Positions 34,604 to 43,723 of a stretch of 64,000 nt of DNA are shown here, piece after piece; position 1 is the stretch's first letter, and each line of letters begins with the position of its first letter. Source of the DNA: an uncultured bacterium (GTDB lineage Bacteria > Actinomycetota > Coriobacteriia > Coriobacteriales > Coriobacteriaceae); the NCBI GenBank assembly GCA_905214105.1, contig CAJMKK010000001.1, positions 186,001 to 250,000 of the forward strand, given 5' to 3'. The notes beneath the pieces were generated by a model, which was not told the origin of the DNA, did not search any database, and was given only the letters and a program-made list of their open reading frames with translations. The translations under genes were made by a program, and so were the position numbers.

Positions 34604-35266
34604 ATGGGTCGCAATAAATATCCCGAGGAGACGGTCGCGAAGATTCTCGACGCGGCACTGGAGCTATTCTGTGCACAGGGTTATGAGGGGACGAGCATTC
34701 AAGATATCGTTGACCGTCTCGATGGCATGACCAAGGGCGCTGTCTATCATCACTTCAAGAGCAAAGAAGAGATTTTCAACGCCGCGTTTGATCGGGCGAT
34801 GACTCCGATTGTTGAGCACCGCTGCTCGATGCTTGGCGTCGGTAATATGACCGGCGCCCAAAAGCTAAAAAGGCTTTACGCTCCCGAGTCCGTCGTTCCG
34901 CAAATTGAACTATGGGCACGCATACATCCTGCGGCAGATCCGGTAAAAAGCTCGCGTCTACTGGCGATGCAGTACCAGGGTTCGTTTGACGAGTCGGCCG
35001 ATGGCTGTCTCTTGCCAGTGATCGAGGAGGGCATCGCCGACGGCTCCATTGCGTGCGAATGCCCGCGCGAAGCGGCAGAGGCCGTATCGTTGCTGGCGAA
35101 TCTCTGGCTGTTGCCACTGTTTCGTCCGCTTGAGCCCAAGGATCGAATGCTCGCTCGTGCTCATTGTTTGGCGCAGATGGCCGCCGCGGTGGGACTCGAT
35201 TTGGGGGAAGAAGTGCTTCAGACAACGGCGCAGATTTGGGACGTATGGGACCGTGCCGGGTGGTAA
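34604..35266 (+). CDS. TetR family regulator (next to MFS exporter)
   Basis: About 220 residues. The N-terminal HTH (TVAKILDAALELFCAQGYEG, then SIQDIVDRLDGMTKGAVYHHFKSKEE) is a typical TetR domain; the ligand domain is unassigned. Two GTAT-type palindromes (35280-35292 and 35341-35361) lie between it and the exporter gene. ATG 34604 is chosen because the domain starts there (MGRNKYPEET); a start at 34568 is possible. It likely represses the downstream transporter. Confidence 0.88.
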   Translation: MGRNKYPEETVAKILDAALELFCAQGYEGTSIQDIVDRLDGMTKGAVYHHFKSKEEIFNAAFDRAMTPIVEHRCSMLGVGNMTGAQKLKRLYAPESVVPQIELWARIHPAADPVKSSRLLAMQYQGSFDESADGCLLPVIEEGIADGSIACECPREAAEAVSLLANLWLLPLFRPLEPKDRMLARAHCLAQMAAAVGLDLGEEVLQTTAQIWDVWDRAGW

Positions 35267-35279
35267 GGTGGTAATATAG

Positions 35280-35292
35280 ATACCAACGGTAT
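35280..35292. promoter_or_regulatory. Putative TetR operator 1
   Basis: ATACCAACGGTAT: perfect 5-bp arms ATACC/GGTAT around AAC, just after the tetR stop. Confidence 0.6.
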
Positions 35293-35307
35293 GTAATAGA
35301 TTTGAGA

Positions 35308-35329
35308 GGGCAGCTCCGGCCGCCCTTTT
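35308..35329 (+). terminator. Terminator between tetR and MFS gene
   Basis: GGGC and GCCC arms extended by imperfect pairing around CTCCGG, followed by TTTTC. Confidence 0.6.
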
Positions 35330-35340
35330 CAAGTCGATAA

Positions 35341-35361
35341 ATACATACTAGCGGTATGTAT
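35341..35361. promoter_or_regulatory. Putative TetR operator 2
   Basis: ATACATAC (35341-35348) and GTATGTAT (35354-35361) form a near-perfect palindrome around TAGCG, 14 nt before the MFS start and so over its ribosome site. Shares GGTATGTA with operator 1. Confidence 0.65.
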
Positions 35362-35374
35362 AGGGAGCGGACTT

Positions 35375-36637
35375 ATGGCTGGACTGAGAGACGTCGGCGT
35401 CTCGTTGAAATCAAAAACAGTGCGGTCAATCAGGCTCGCGGAACTTCTGGTTGCGCAGCTGTGCACGTATTCGATGCTGTCAGCGCTGTGCTTTGCGTAT
35501 CCGCTTTACTTGTTCGATTGCAGTGGATCGTCAACGTTATATGGCGTCGTCGTGGCGACGGCATTCATACCCGGCGTACTCGCAACTCCGGTTGGCGGAA
35601 TCTTGGCGGATAGGGGAAGACATCGCGAGGTCCTCGTGGCCCTTGGCATTGCTCTGATGACTGCATCGCTGCTGTCTATCCCCATGAAGCGCTCGTTGCC
35701 TCTTGCGGTCGTCGTAGTAGCGATACTTTGTGTTCAATATGGTGTTCAATCGCTGCTAAAGCCAATGCTCCAAATTGAGACGGTGCGTATGGCGGGTGAA
35801 GAGAAGGTTGAGCGGGCCACTGCATTGGTTTCGCAGGTGACCATGGTGAGCAATATCTTGGGCCCTGTGGTCGGGACGGCAGTCTATGGGTGCTTTGGCA
35901 TCGATACTCTTTGCACAACCGCGTCGGTGGCGTTTGCGATTTCAGCTCTCTTGTTTGGGGTCGCACTCAAGCAAAATGCCTCATCTGAAACGATGAGAGA
36001 CGGCGCGACTCGTACGACATGCCGAAACGATTTTCGGGAGTCGATTCGGTATCTGTTGCAAAATGCATCATTGGTCGCTGTGATTTTGCTTGCGGCAGTT
36101 TTGAACCTTGCGTTGGTTGGGCTAACGATTGGCGCTCCCATTATTGTTACAAAGCATCTCGGCATGCAATCGTCCTGCGTTGGGATAGTTGAGGTGGCTA
36201 TGGGCTTGGGTGGTCTTGCCGGCAGTGGCTTGGTCGGCATTTGGCCGCATCGTTTTTCTTTCAATGGCATATGTCGATATGTTGCGATGATCTGTTTTGG
36301 AGTCGCACCGATCATTGTCACGCTACTGTTCGGCGCAGATGCATGCATGCTCACCGTGTTTGTGGTTGGTTCGGCATGGGTCATGGTGTGGGCGAGCATT
36401 GCGTCGGTTGAAATCATCGCGTTTGTTCAGCGGGCAGCGCCGACTGAGCTCTGCGGAAAAGTGCTTTCGGTCGTTTACATGGTCCTTTCCTGCGCAATAC
36501 CTATCGGCCAATTGACGTACGGGGTTGCATATGATCGATGGACACCGGCGATTGTGTTCGCAGGTATGCTGGCGGTGCTGACGTTGACGACGGCGCTGTT
36601 TTATCGGCTGAAAAGTCGCTTGTGGCGATTGCCTTAA
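35375..36637 (+). CDS. MFS transporter (probable efflux)
   Basis: 420 residues, about 12 membrane segments. The major-facilitator loop GGILADRGRHREVLVALG lies after segment 2. Layout resembles drug or macrolide-type exporters of the MFS. The gene is more AT-rich than its neighbours and has no Asp/Arg bias typical of the core genes here, a hint of transfer. The TetR gene and operators upstream suggest ligand-induced efflux. AGGGAG lies 8 nt before the ATG. Substrate unknown. Confidence 0.85.
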   Translation: MAGLRDVGVSLKSKTVRSIRLAELLVAQLCTYSMLSALCFAYPLYLFDCSGSSTLYGVVVATAFIPGVLATPVGGILADRGRHREVLVALGIALMTASLLSIPMKRSLPLAVVVVAILCVQYGVQSLLKPMLQIETVRMAGEEKVERATALVSQVTMVSNILGPVVGTAVYGCFGIDTLCTTASVAFAISALLFGVALKQNASSETMRDGATRTTCRNDFRESIRYLLQNASLVAVILLAAVLNLALVGLTIGAPIIVTKHLGMQSSCVGIVEVAMGLGGLAGSGLVGIWPHRFSFNGICRYVAMICFGVAPIIVTLLFGADACMLTVFVVGSAWVMVWASIASVEIIAFVQRAAPTELCGKVLSVVYMVLSCAIPIGQLTYGVAYDRWTPAIVFAGMLAVLTLTTALFYRLKSRLWRLP

Positions 36638-36698
36638 CGCGCTGGGGCACCGTGAATTTGTGAAGGCGGTGGTACGCCGCGCCGGGACGGCATTGTTT

Positions 36699-36752
36699 GG
36701 GCGTGCCTCTCCTTCGTCTACAATATCGTGCAGACGAAGGAGAGGCATGCCC
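36699..36752 (+). promoter_or_regulatory. Palindrome over the promoter and ribosome site of the HAD gene
   Basis: 20-bp arms (36699-36718 and 36733-36752) with one mismatch. The loop holds a -10-like TACAAT (36719-36724). The right arm contains the ribosome site AAGGAGAGG and the start codon ATG 36747. Confidence 0.7.
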
Positions 36753-37610
36753 ATGATCAAGATGTTTGCGAGTGACTTAGACGGAACGCTGCTGAACGCC
36801 CTGCACGAGGCGGACGGGACTATCCGCCGTGCCATTCGCGAGCTGACCGAGGCTGGCCTGCATGTGGTTCCCGCGACCGGGCGCTCGACGTTGCCGATCG
36901 GCGAGCATGGCTTTACGGGCCTGGCGCTTGACGCCTGCTGCTCCAATGGCTCCATCGTGCGCGACAGCCATGGCGAGGTGCTCAAAACCTGGACCATCGA
37001 CCCACAGATCACTGAGGAGCTGCTCAAGGCGTTCCCGGACATTTGCTTTGATTGCTCCACGCCCGATGGCATGTTTTCGAGCGGTTCGTTCGAGATGCAC
37101 CAGGCGGGCTTTAAAAAGGACAGTCCCATTAAGCGTATCGTGATGCGTGGCATGCGTGCGCGTGGCGGCTATCACGAGGAGCAGTATTTCGACCAGTCGA
37201 TCGGTGACATCCTTCGCCACGATGTGTGCAAGATCAACTGCCGCGTAACCTCGCCCGAGCTGGAGCGCGACCTTAAGGCCTATCTTGCCGAGCGATCGGA
37301 CCGCGTGGTCAACGCGCCGTTCGATCCGGTGATGTTCGAGATCACGGACGTGGCGTGCAACAAGGGCGAGAGTGTGGCCTGGCTGGCGGGCTACTACGGT
37401 ATTGCCGAGGACGAGGTCGCGGTCTACGGCGACGGCGGCAACGACATCGCCATGCTCAAGCGTTTCCACCGCAGCTACGCGACCAAAAACGCTAGCGATG
37501 CAGCTAAGGCTGCCGCGAGCGCAACTATCGGCAGCTGCATGGTCCACGCCGTCCCCAAGCACATGCTCGCCACCATGCGCAAGCAGAACTCCCGCACCAT
37601 CATCGAATAA
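36747..37610 (+). CDS. Cof-type HAD family phosphatase
   Basis: 287 residues. HAD motif I is FASDLDGTL (nucleophile Asp), motif II lies in VVPATGRS, motif III Lys is in ACNKGESVAWLAGYYG, and motif IV is YGDGGNDIAML, with a type IIB cap between. Such enzymes dephosphorylate sugar phosphates, nucleotides or pyridoxal phosphate. The ATG at 36747 follows AAGGAGAGG closely; 36753 is an alternative. An upstream frame beginning at 36660 is rejected because it crosses the promoter palindrome. Confidence 0.9.
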   Translation: MPMIKMFASDLDGTLLNALHEADGTIRRAIRELTEAGLHVVPATGRSTLPIGEHGFTGLALDACCSNGSIVRDSHGEVLKTWTIDPQITEELLKAFPDICFDCSTPDGMFSSGSFEMHQAGFKKDSPIKRIVMRGMRARGGYHEEQYFDQSIGDILRHDVCKINCRVTSPELERDLKAYLAERSDRVVNAPFDPVMFEITDVACNKGESVAWLAGYYGIAEDEVAVYGDGGNDIAMLKRFHRSYATKNASDAAKAAASATIGSCMVHAVPKHMLATMRKQNSRTIIE

Positions 37611-37641
37611 TGTGACAAAGGGACTGCCCCCTCGTCACATT
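37609..37641. repeat. Hairpin with GGGACTGCCCCC core
   Basis: AATGTGAC (37609-37616) pairs with GTCACATT (37634-37641) around AAAGGGACTGCCCCCTC. Starts on the HAD stop codon, as the REP-like elements do, with a related GGGAC core but different arms. Confidence 0.7.
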
Positions 37642-37665
37642 CCAAATATTGCCTTTACGTGTTGA

Positions 37666-37710
37666 TGCACACGGTGTGCAATAATACTCGCACTGTGCAA
37701 TAGCGCACAG
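37666..37710. promoter_or_regulatory. Putative TetR autoregulatory operators
   Basis: TGCACACGGTGTGCA (37666-37680) is a perfect palindrome, and CTGTGCaatagcGCACAG (37693-37710) a second. Both carry TGTGC half-sites and lie just upstream of the TTG-started tetR gene. Confidence 0.65.
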
Positions 37711-37731
37711 GCTGAGTAACAAGGAGGACGC

Positions 37732-38442
37732 TTGTCCCAGCTCGAGAAATGCGATCGCCGGTCCCTTCGCTCGCAGCGTGCCCTTCGCCAGGCACTTGCC
37801 AGCGAGCTTGCCGAAAGCGGCGACCTTTCGCGCATTAACGTTGCGTCGCTCACCGAGCGCGCTGGCCTTACGCGCCGCACGTTCTATTCGCACTACCGCG
37901 ATATCCCCGACTTTATCAATCAAATCGAGGACGGCTTGCTGGCCGAGATCCGTGAGCGCATTGAGCTCATCACCGCAGCTCAGCTGCCCGATCTCTATCA
38001 CAACATCGATGAGCTCGAGCCGGCGCCCGGTTCGGTTGAGCTGCTGCGTTATCTTGCGGCCAACCGCGATTTAATCGGTGCGCTGCTGGGTCCGGGCGGC
38101 GACCAGGCATTCATTAAAAGGATTATCGACACCGCACGTGAGGCTGTGGTGCCGCGTGCGCAGACGGGCATTTTGGGCCTGGCGTTGGGCACGTTCTTTG
38201 ACTACTACGTCACTTACGTCGTGAGTGCCGAGGTCGGCATGATTCAGCGCTGGTTTGAGCGTGGGCTCACCGAATCGCCCGAGGCCATGGCGCGCATTAT
38301 GACGGTGCTCGCTTTTGTTCGTCCTGGTGACCTGTATGGCCAACCCATCGATATCAACGTGCCGGAATACGGCATGAAGCTATTGAACTTGCAGCTCGAG
38401 GACGCGGCCGACACCGCCGCAACCGTCGAGTCCAACAACTAA
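37732..38442 (+). CDS. TetR family regulator of the activase gene
   Basis: 236 residues. HTH region: INVASLTERAGLTRRTFYSHYRDI; the C-terminal part (EVGMIQRWFERGLTESPEAMARI) fits the TetR_C type seen in Firmicutes TetR proteins. The TTG start at 37732 is supported by AAGGAGGA. It lies 12 nt before the giant activase gene with no terminator between, so they are co-transcribed. Two palindromes upstream suggest self-control of the pair. Confidence 0.88.
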   Translation: MSQLEKCDRRSLRSQRALRQALASELAESGDLSRINVASLTERAGLTRRTFYSHYRDIPDFINQIEDGLLAEIRERIELITAAQLPDLYHNIDELEPAPGSVELLRYLAANRDLIGALLGPGGDQAFIKRIIDTAREAVVPRAQTGILGLALGTFFDYYVTYVVSAEVGMIQRWFERGLTESPEAMARIMTVLAFVRPGDLYGQPIDINVPEYGMKLLNLQLEDAADTAATVESNN

Positions 38443-38454
38443 GAGGAGAGACAG

Positions 38455-41400
38455 ATGAGCAAACTCGTCGAGGGCATCAAGGACCGCATGGTCGCTGCCG
38501 CACGTGAGGCCGCGCCCGCCGTGGTGGACGCCGCGCAGAAGGCCGCGACCGCGGCAGCCGAGAAAGTTGCCGAGGCGGTTGCCGATGCCAAGAACGCAGC
38601 AGGGGAGACGTCCGTCGCTAGCGAGCCCGCCACCGCCGCCGAGCCCGCAGCCGCCACCGCCGCCCAGGCCCCCGAAGGCGCGATCTTCAACCCCGAGGCC
38701 GCCCGCGGCAACCTGCACCTGGGCATCGACGTGGGCTCCACCACCGTTAAGCTCGCCGTGCTCAACGACGACAACCAGATCGTCTACGCCAAGTACCAGC
38801 GCCACCACACCGACGTCCGTGCCTGCGCCCGCGACTTGTTCGAGGGTGCTGCGACCGTGCTGCCGACGGCCCAGATGACCTGCGCCATTACCGGCTCGGG
38901 CGGCCTGCTGCTGTCCCAGTGGCTCGATTTGGAGTTTGTCCAGGAGGTCATCGCCAGCAAGCGTGCCGTCGAGACCCTCATCCCGGCCACCGATGTCGCC
39001 ATCGAGCTGGGCGGCGAGGACGCCAAGATCATCTACTTCGACAACGGCATTGAGCAGCGCATGAACGGTACCTGCGCCGGCGGTACGGGCGCGTTCATCG
39101 ACCAGATGGCAACCCTGCTGCACACCGACGCGAGCGGCCTCAACGAGCTCGCGGCCAACGCCACCACCATCTATCCCATCGCCAGCCGCTGCGGCGTCTT
39201 TGCCAAGACCGACGTCCAGCCGCTGCTCAACGAGGGCGCCCGTCCCGAGGACGTGGCCGCCTCCATCTTCCAGGCCGTCGTGACCCAGACCATCTCGGGT
39301 CTGGCGTGCGGCCGTCCCATTCGCGGCAACGTCGCCTTCCTGGGCGGCCCGCTGCAGTATCTCTCTGAGCTGCGCCACCGCTTCTACCTCACGCTCAACC
39401 TGGACGAGGAGCACCGTATCGTGCCCCAAAACGCCCACCTGTTTGTGGCGAGCGGCGCCGCCATGGCGCACGAGTCCAATAAGCTCAGCACGTTCCCGCA
39501 GCTCATCGAGGCCATCGACAGCCTGGGCGACACGCAGGGTGCCGAGGTCGAGCGCCTAGATCCGCTCTTTGCCACCGACGAGGATTTTGCCGAGTTCAAA
39601 ACCCGCCACGACCAGGAAGTCGTCCCCAAGGGCAAGCTCGACGGCTACACCGGCCGCGTGTTCATCGGCATCGACGCCGGCTCCACCACCATGAAGGCCG
39701 CGCTCGTGGGCGAGGACGGTCAGCTGCTGCACACCTGGTACGGCAACAACAACGGCGACATCCTGGGCACGGCCAAGGTCATCATGGCCGATTTCTACAA
39801 TCACATCCCCGCGGGCTGCACCATCGGCCACGTGACCACCACGGGCTACGGCGAGGCGCTGCTCATCGAGGCCCTCAAGGCCGATTCCGGCGAGATCGAG
39901 ACCGTTGCGCACCTGCGCGGCGCCAAGGCATTCCTGCCCGGCGTCGAGTTCATCTTGGACATTGGCGGCCAGGACATGAAGTGCCTGCGCGTCAAGGACG
40001 GCGTCATCGAGCATATCATGCTCAACGAGGCCTGCTCGTCGGGCTGTGGCAGCTTTATCGAGAGTTTCGCCGTGTCTATGAACATGGACGTGCGCGCGTT
40101 TGCCGATGCCGCCATCCATGCCAAGGCCCCCGTCGATCTGGGCAGCCGCTGCACGGTCTTTATGAACTCGCGCGTCAAGCAGGCGCAAAAGGAAGGCGCC
40201 ACGGTGGGCGACATCGCGGCCGGCCTGTCCTATTCCGTCATCAAGAATGCCCTGTTCAAGGTCATTAAGCTGCGCGACCCCAAGGAGATCGGCAGCCAGG
40301 TGATCGTCCAGGGCGGCACCTTTATGTCCGATGCTACGCTGCGCGCGTTTGAGCAACTCACCGGCGTTCATGCCGTGCGTCCCGACATCGCCGGCTGCAT
40401 GGGCGCCTACGGTGCGGCCCTGCTCGCACGCGATCGCGCCGGCGCCGACGGCACCTCGACCATCCTCTCGGCCGAGGACATCGCACACCTCACCGTGACG
40501 CAAAAGCATGTCCGCTGCGGCCGTTGCTCTAACAACTGCCAGCTTACCGTCAACGACTTTGGCGGCGGCAGGCGCTTCATTACCGGCAACCGCTGCGAGA
40601 AGGGCGCCGGCCACAAAAAGCAAAAGACCGAGGCCCCCAACCTCTTCAAAAAGAAAAACGAGTTGCTCTTTAACCGCGAGGTGCTGAGCCCCGACGAGGC
40701 CCCGCGCGGCACCGTCGGCATCCCGCGCGCGCTCAACATGTACGAGAACTACCCCTTCTGGCATGCGTTCTTTACGCGCCTGGGCTTTAGCGTGCAGCTG
40801 TCCGACCAGTCGAGCAAAAAGACCTACCAGGCGGGCATCGAGTCCATGCCGTCCGAGAGCGTGTGCTACCCGGCAAAGATGAGCCACGGCCATGTGATGA
40901 ACCTCATCGACCGTGACGTCGACTTCATCTGGATGCCGTGCGTGCGCTGGGAGCGCAAGGAGGATCCGACGGCAGGCAACTGCTATAACTGCCCCATCGT
41001 CATGAGCTACCCCACGGCGCTGGCGCTCAACATCGACGAGATCCGCGAGCAGAACATCGAGTTCCTGTACCCGTTTGTGCCCTATCACGACAAGACCGAG
41101 CTCAAGCGCCGCTTGTACCAGGTGCTCGCCGTCGACCGCGTGGCCGACGCCGAGGCTGGTCGCGGCCGCGTGCGTGGTCCCAAGATCACGCGCTCCGAGG
41201 TCGATGCCGCCGTCAACGCTGCCTTTGAGGCCGATGCGCGTTTCCACGAGGACATCCAGACCATGGGCGAGGAGGCCCTTAAGTGGGTCGAGGACCACGG
41301 CGGCCACGGCATCGTACTCGCCGGCCGTCCTTACCATAACGACCCCGAGATCAACCACGCCCTGCCCGAGCTTATCTCGAGCTTTGGCTTTGCGGTCTTT

Positions 41401-43242
41401 ACCGAGGATTCGCTTGCGCATCTGGTAAAGCCCGAGCGTCCGATTCGCGTCGTCGACCAGTGGATGTACCACAGCCGCCTGTATGCCGTCGCCCGTTTTG
41501 TGACGATGCGCAACGACCTGGACCTGATCCAGCTCAACTCTTTCGGCTGCGGCCTGGACGCCCTGACTACCGATCAGGTGCAGGAGATCCTGGAGGCCAG
41601 CGGCAAGATCTACACCGTGCTCAAGATCGACGAGGTATCCAACCTGGGTGCCGCGCGCATTCGCATCCGCTCGCTCATGGCCGCGCTTAAGGACCAGGAG
41701 GCCGAGCGCCTGGCCGAGGCCACGGCCGCGGGCGAGGCCTACGAGCAGGGCGATGCCGCGCCGGTGGCGCCCTCCACAGATGCCCCCGCGTTCGCAAGCC
41801 GCAAGCACACGTTTGAGGCTCAGCGCGAGAGCGCCTCGACCGCGTGGCCCAAGGTGCCCTTTACCGAGCAGATGCGCGACGAGGGCTACACCATCCTGTG
41901 CCCGCAGATGGCCCCGATCCACTTTGACCTGGTCAAAGAGGTGTTCCGTGGTGCTGGCTACAACTTGGAGCTGCTGCCCTCGACTGACCACGATGCCGTC
42001 GAGGCCGGCCTGCGCTATGTGAACAACGACATTTGCTACCCGTCGATCCTGGTGACGGGCCAGATCATGGAGGCCATCGAGAGCGGTCGGTACGACCTGT
42101 CCAAGACGGCCGTGGTCATCAGCCAGACCGGCGGCGGCTGCCGTGCCACCAACTACATCGCGCTCATCCGCAAGGCCCTGCGCGAGAGCGGCCACCCCGA
42201 GATCCCGGTGATCTCGCTTTCGGCCGTGGCGCTCGGCGAGGACAACCCCGGCTTTAAGATTACGCCGGCGCTGCTCAAGCAGGCCGTGTACGCGGTGCTC
42301 TTTGGCGACGTGATGATGCAGATGCTCTACCGCTGCCGCCCGTACGAGGCCACGCCCGGTGCCGCCAACGCGCTCTACGAGGAGTACATGGCGCGCGCCC
42401 GCAAGCTGGCGCCTAAGTTCAACAGGCATAACTACACCAAGCTTGCTCGCGAGGCCATCCGCGCGTTCGACACCATGCCGCTCGTGGGCGAGGGTACCAA
42501 GCCGCGCGTGGGCGTGGTTGGCGAGATCTTGGTCAAGTTCCACCCCACAGCCAACAACCACGTGGTCGATGTCATTGAGCGCGAGGGCTGCGAGGCTGTG
42601 GTGCCGGGCCTGCTCGACTTCTTCCTGTACTCCATGAGCAATGCCGAGCTTCAAAAAGACGAGCTGGGAAGCTCTGCCACGGCGCGCGCTAGCATGCAGG
42701 CGCTCATTAAGCTGGTGGACTGGATGCGCACGCCGGTGGAGGAGATGCTCGAAAAGTCCCGCCGCTTCGAGGCGCCCGAGCGCATCGGCACCATGGCGGA
42801 CAAAGCCCGCACGGTGCTTTCGGTGTGCAACAACATGGGCGAGGGGTGGCTGCTCACGGCCGAGATGCTCGACCTCATCGACCATGGCGCGCCCAACATC
42901 ATCTGCACGCAGCCCTTCGCGTGCCTGCCCAACCACGTGGTGGGCAAGGCCGTGATCAAGGAGCTGCGCCGCCAGCATCCCGAGAGCAACATTGTCGCGG
43001 TGGACTACGACCCCGGTGCGTCCGAGGTCAACCAGCTCAACCGTATTAAGCTCATGATCAGCGTTGCCAAGGAAAACATGCGCGCCGGCAAGGGCTTTAA
43101 GCTCGAGAAGGTGGCGCCGCTCGCGATGGACGAGGTCACCGGCCAGATGCGTGCCCACGACGGCTGCGTGAGCTGCGGGCCGGCCAGCGAGGAGGCCGTG
43201 GCGTCGGTCGCCGAGCGCCTGGGACGCGGCATTAAGAAATAA
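38455..43242 (+). CDS. Giant 2-hydroxyacyl-CoA dehydratase activase-like protein
   Basis: 1595 residues. An Ala-rich helical leader (1-80) precedes two tandem activase domains of the ASKHA fold: LGIDVGSTTVKLAVL (from about 87) and FIGIDAGSTTMKAALV (from about 402). Cluster-type cysteines occur in NGTCAGGTGAF, SRCGVF, NEACSSGCGSF and GSRCTVF. A Cys cluster CGRCSNNC (about 686-693), a DUF2229-like domain (from about 754) and a dehydratase-subunit-like region (about 1144-1590, NNDICYPSILVTGQ) follow. Family members are expected to use ATP to drive low-potential electron transfer. No dehydratase or acyl-CoA genes adjoin, so the substrate is unknown. Confidence 0.9.
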   Translation: MSKLVEGIKDRMVAAAREAAPAVVDAAQKAATAAAEKVAEAVADAKNAAGETSVASEPATAAEPAAATAAQAPEGAIFNPEAARGNLHLGIDVGSTTVKLAVLNDDNQIVYAKYQRHHTDVRACARDLFEGAATVLPTAQMTCAITGSGGLLLSQWLDLEFVQEVIASKRAVETLIPATDVAIELGGEDAKIIYFDNGIEQRMNGTCAGGTGAFIDQMATLLHTDASGLNELAANATTIYPIASRCGVFAKTDVQPLLNEGARPEDVAASIFQAVVTQTISGLACGRPIRGNVAFLGGPLQYLSELRHRFYLTLNLDEEHRIVPQNAHLFVASGAAMAHESNKLSTFPQLIEAIDSLGDTQGAEVERLDPLFATDEDFAEFKTRHDQEVVPKGKLDGYTGRVFIGIDAGSTTMKAALVGEDGQLLHTWYGNNNGDILGTAKVIMADFYNHIPAGCTIGHVTTTGYGEALLIEALKADSGEIETVAHLRGAKAFLPGVEFILDIGGQDMKCLRVKDGVIEHIMLNEACSSGCGSFIESFAVSMNMDVRAFADAAIHAKAPVDLGSRCTVFMNSRVKQAQKEGATVGDIAAGLSYSVIKNALFKVIKLRDPKEIGSQVIVQGGTFMSDATLRAFEQLTGVHAVRPDIAGCMGAYGAALLARDRAGADGTSTILSAEDIAHLTVTQKHVRCGRCSNNCQLTVNDFGGGRRFITGNRCEKGAGHKKQKTEAPNLFKKKNELLFNREVLSPDEAPRGTVGIPRALNMYENYPFWHAFFTRLGFSVQLSDQSSKKTYQAGIESMPSESVCYPAKMSHGHVMNLIDRDVDFIWMPCVRWERKEDPTAGNCYNCPIVMSYPTALALNIDEIREQNIEFLYPFVPYHDKTELKRRLYQVLAVDRVADAEAGRGRVRGPKITRSEVDAAVNAAFEADARFHEDIQTMGEEALKWVEDHGGHGIVLAGRPYHNDPEINHALPELISSFGFAVFTEDSLAHLVKPERPIRVVDQWMYHSRLYAVARFVTMRNDLDLIQLNSFGCGLDALTTDQVQEILEASGKIYTVLKIDEVSNLGAARIRIRSLMAALKDQEAERLAEATAAGEAYEQGDAAPVAPSTDAPAFASRKHTFEAQRESASTAWPKVPFTEQMRDEGYTILCPQMAPIHFDLVKEVFRGAGYNLELLPSTDHDAVEAGLRYVNNDICYPSILVTGQIMEAIESGRYDLSKTAVVISQTGGGCRATNYIALIRKALRESGHPEIPVISLSAVALGEDNPGFKITPALLKQAVYAVLFGDVMMQMLYRCRPYEATPGAANALYEEYMARARKLAPKFNRHNYTKLAREAIRAFDTMPLVGEGTKPRVGVVGEILVKFHPTANNHVVDVIEREGCEAVVPGLLDFFLYSMSNAELQKDELGSSATARASMQALIKLVDWMRTPVEEMLEKSRRFEAPERIGTMADKARTVLSVCNNMGEGWLLTAEMLDLIDHGAPNIICTQPFACLPNHVVGKAVIKELRRQHPESNIVAVDYDPGASEVNQLNRIKLMISVAKENMRAGKGFKLEKVAPLAMDEVTGQMRAHDGCVSCGPASEEAVASVAERLGRGIKK

Positions 43243-43270
43243 CTGGCCTGCTTTGGGCTAGATATGAGAC

Positions 43271-43307
43271 AAACGGGTGGTAGCCATACCGGCTACCACC
43301 CGTTTTT
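43271..43307 (+). terminator. Terminator after activase gene
   Basis: AAACGGGTGGTAGCC pairs perfectly with GGCTACCACCCGTTT (43271-43285, 43291-43305) with a T-run. Confidence 0.92.
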
Positions 43308-43359
43308 ACTGGACATCTGTTGCGTAAACGCCCCAACTATCACCCTTTGCGAACTTAGA

Positions 43360-43490
43360 TTTCGAAAGTATGCGGCAAAATCTGAATAGGCCGAGCACAT
43401 CGGATATGTCCAAGCTCTGTACCTGCGGTTTTATTGGTGAAAAACCAGGTTGTGCTCAAGAGTCCCGGAATTTGCCGCATACTTCCGAAA
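43360..43490. repeat. Variable-arm palindrome with CCTGCGG core (copy C3)
   Basis: Outer arms 43360-43381 and 43470-43490 pair over 21 bp with one mismatch and one bulge. The inner stem is GAGCACA (43393-43399) with TGTGCTC (43451-43457). The interior has TCGGATATGTCC and ACCTGCGGTTTTA; 27 of 32 core positions match the element at 7275-7306. Confidence 0.8.
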
Positions 43491-43723
43491 ACAATGCCTC
43501 GGTGGCGCCAAAAATAGCCTCCGGAACCCTGAGATAATGAACATATGTAGCCGTTCGCCGCAAATTACCGTCCGTTCATGGAACCTATCTCCAACGAGTT
43601 GTAACCATATGGTTTGATGTTGGAAACATATGATTGCCGGCAGGCCGTAGGTGACGTTTGCCCTGATATCGGAGGTTCCAGGTATGTTTCGTGCTCCGTT
43701 AAACAACTATCGGTTGGGCTAAC

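Noticed and set aside
39556..43158. 1200-codon open frame on the minus strand opposite the activase gene
   Set aside because: It mirrors the codon bias of the real gene (GC-rich wobble positions leave the antisense frame open); the protein is His/Gly/Val-rich with no family match and no ribosome site.
43431..43706. 91-codon minus-strand frame near the C3 palindrome
   Set aside because: Runs through the palindrome and has no homology or start signal.
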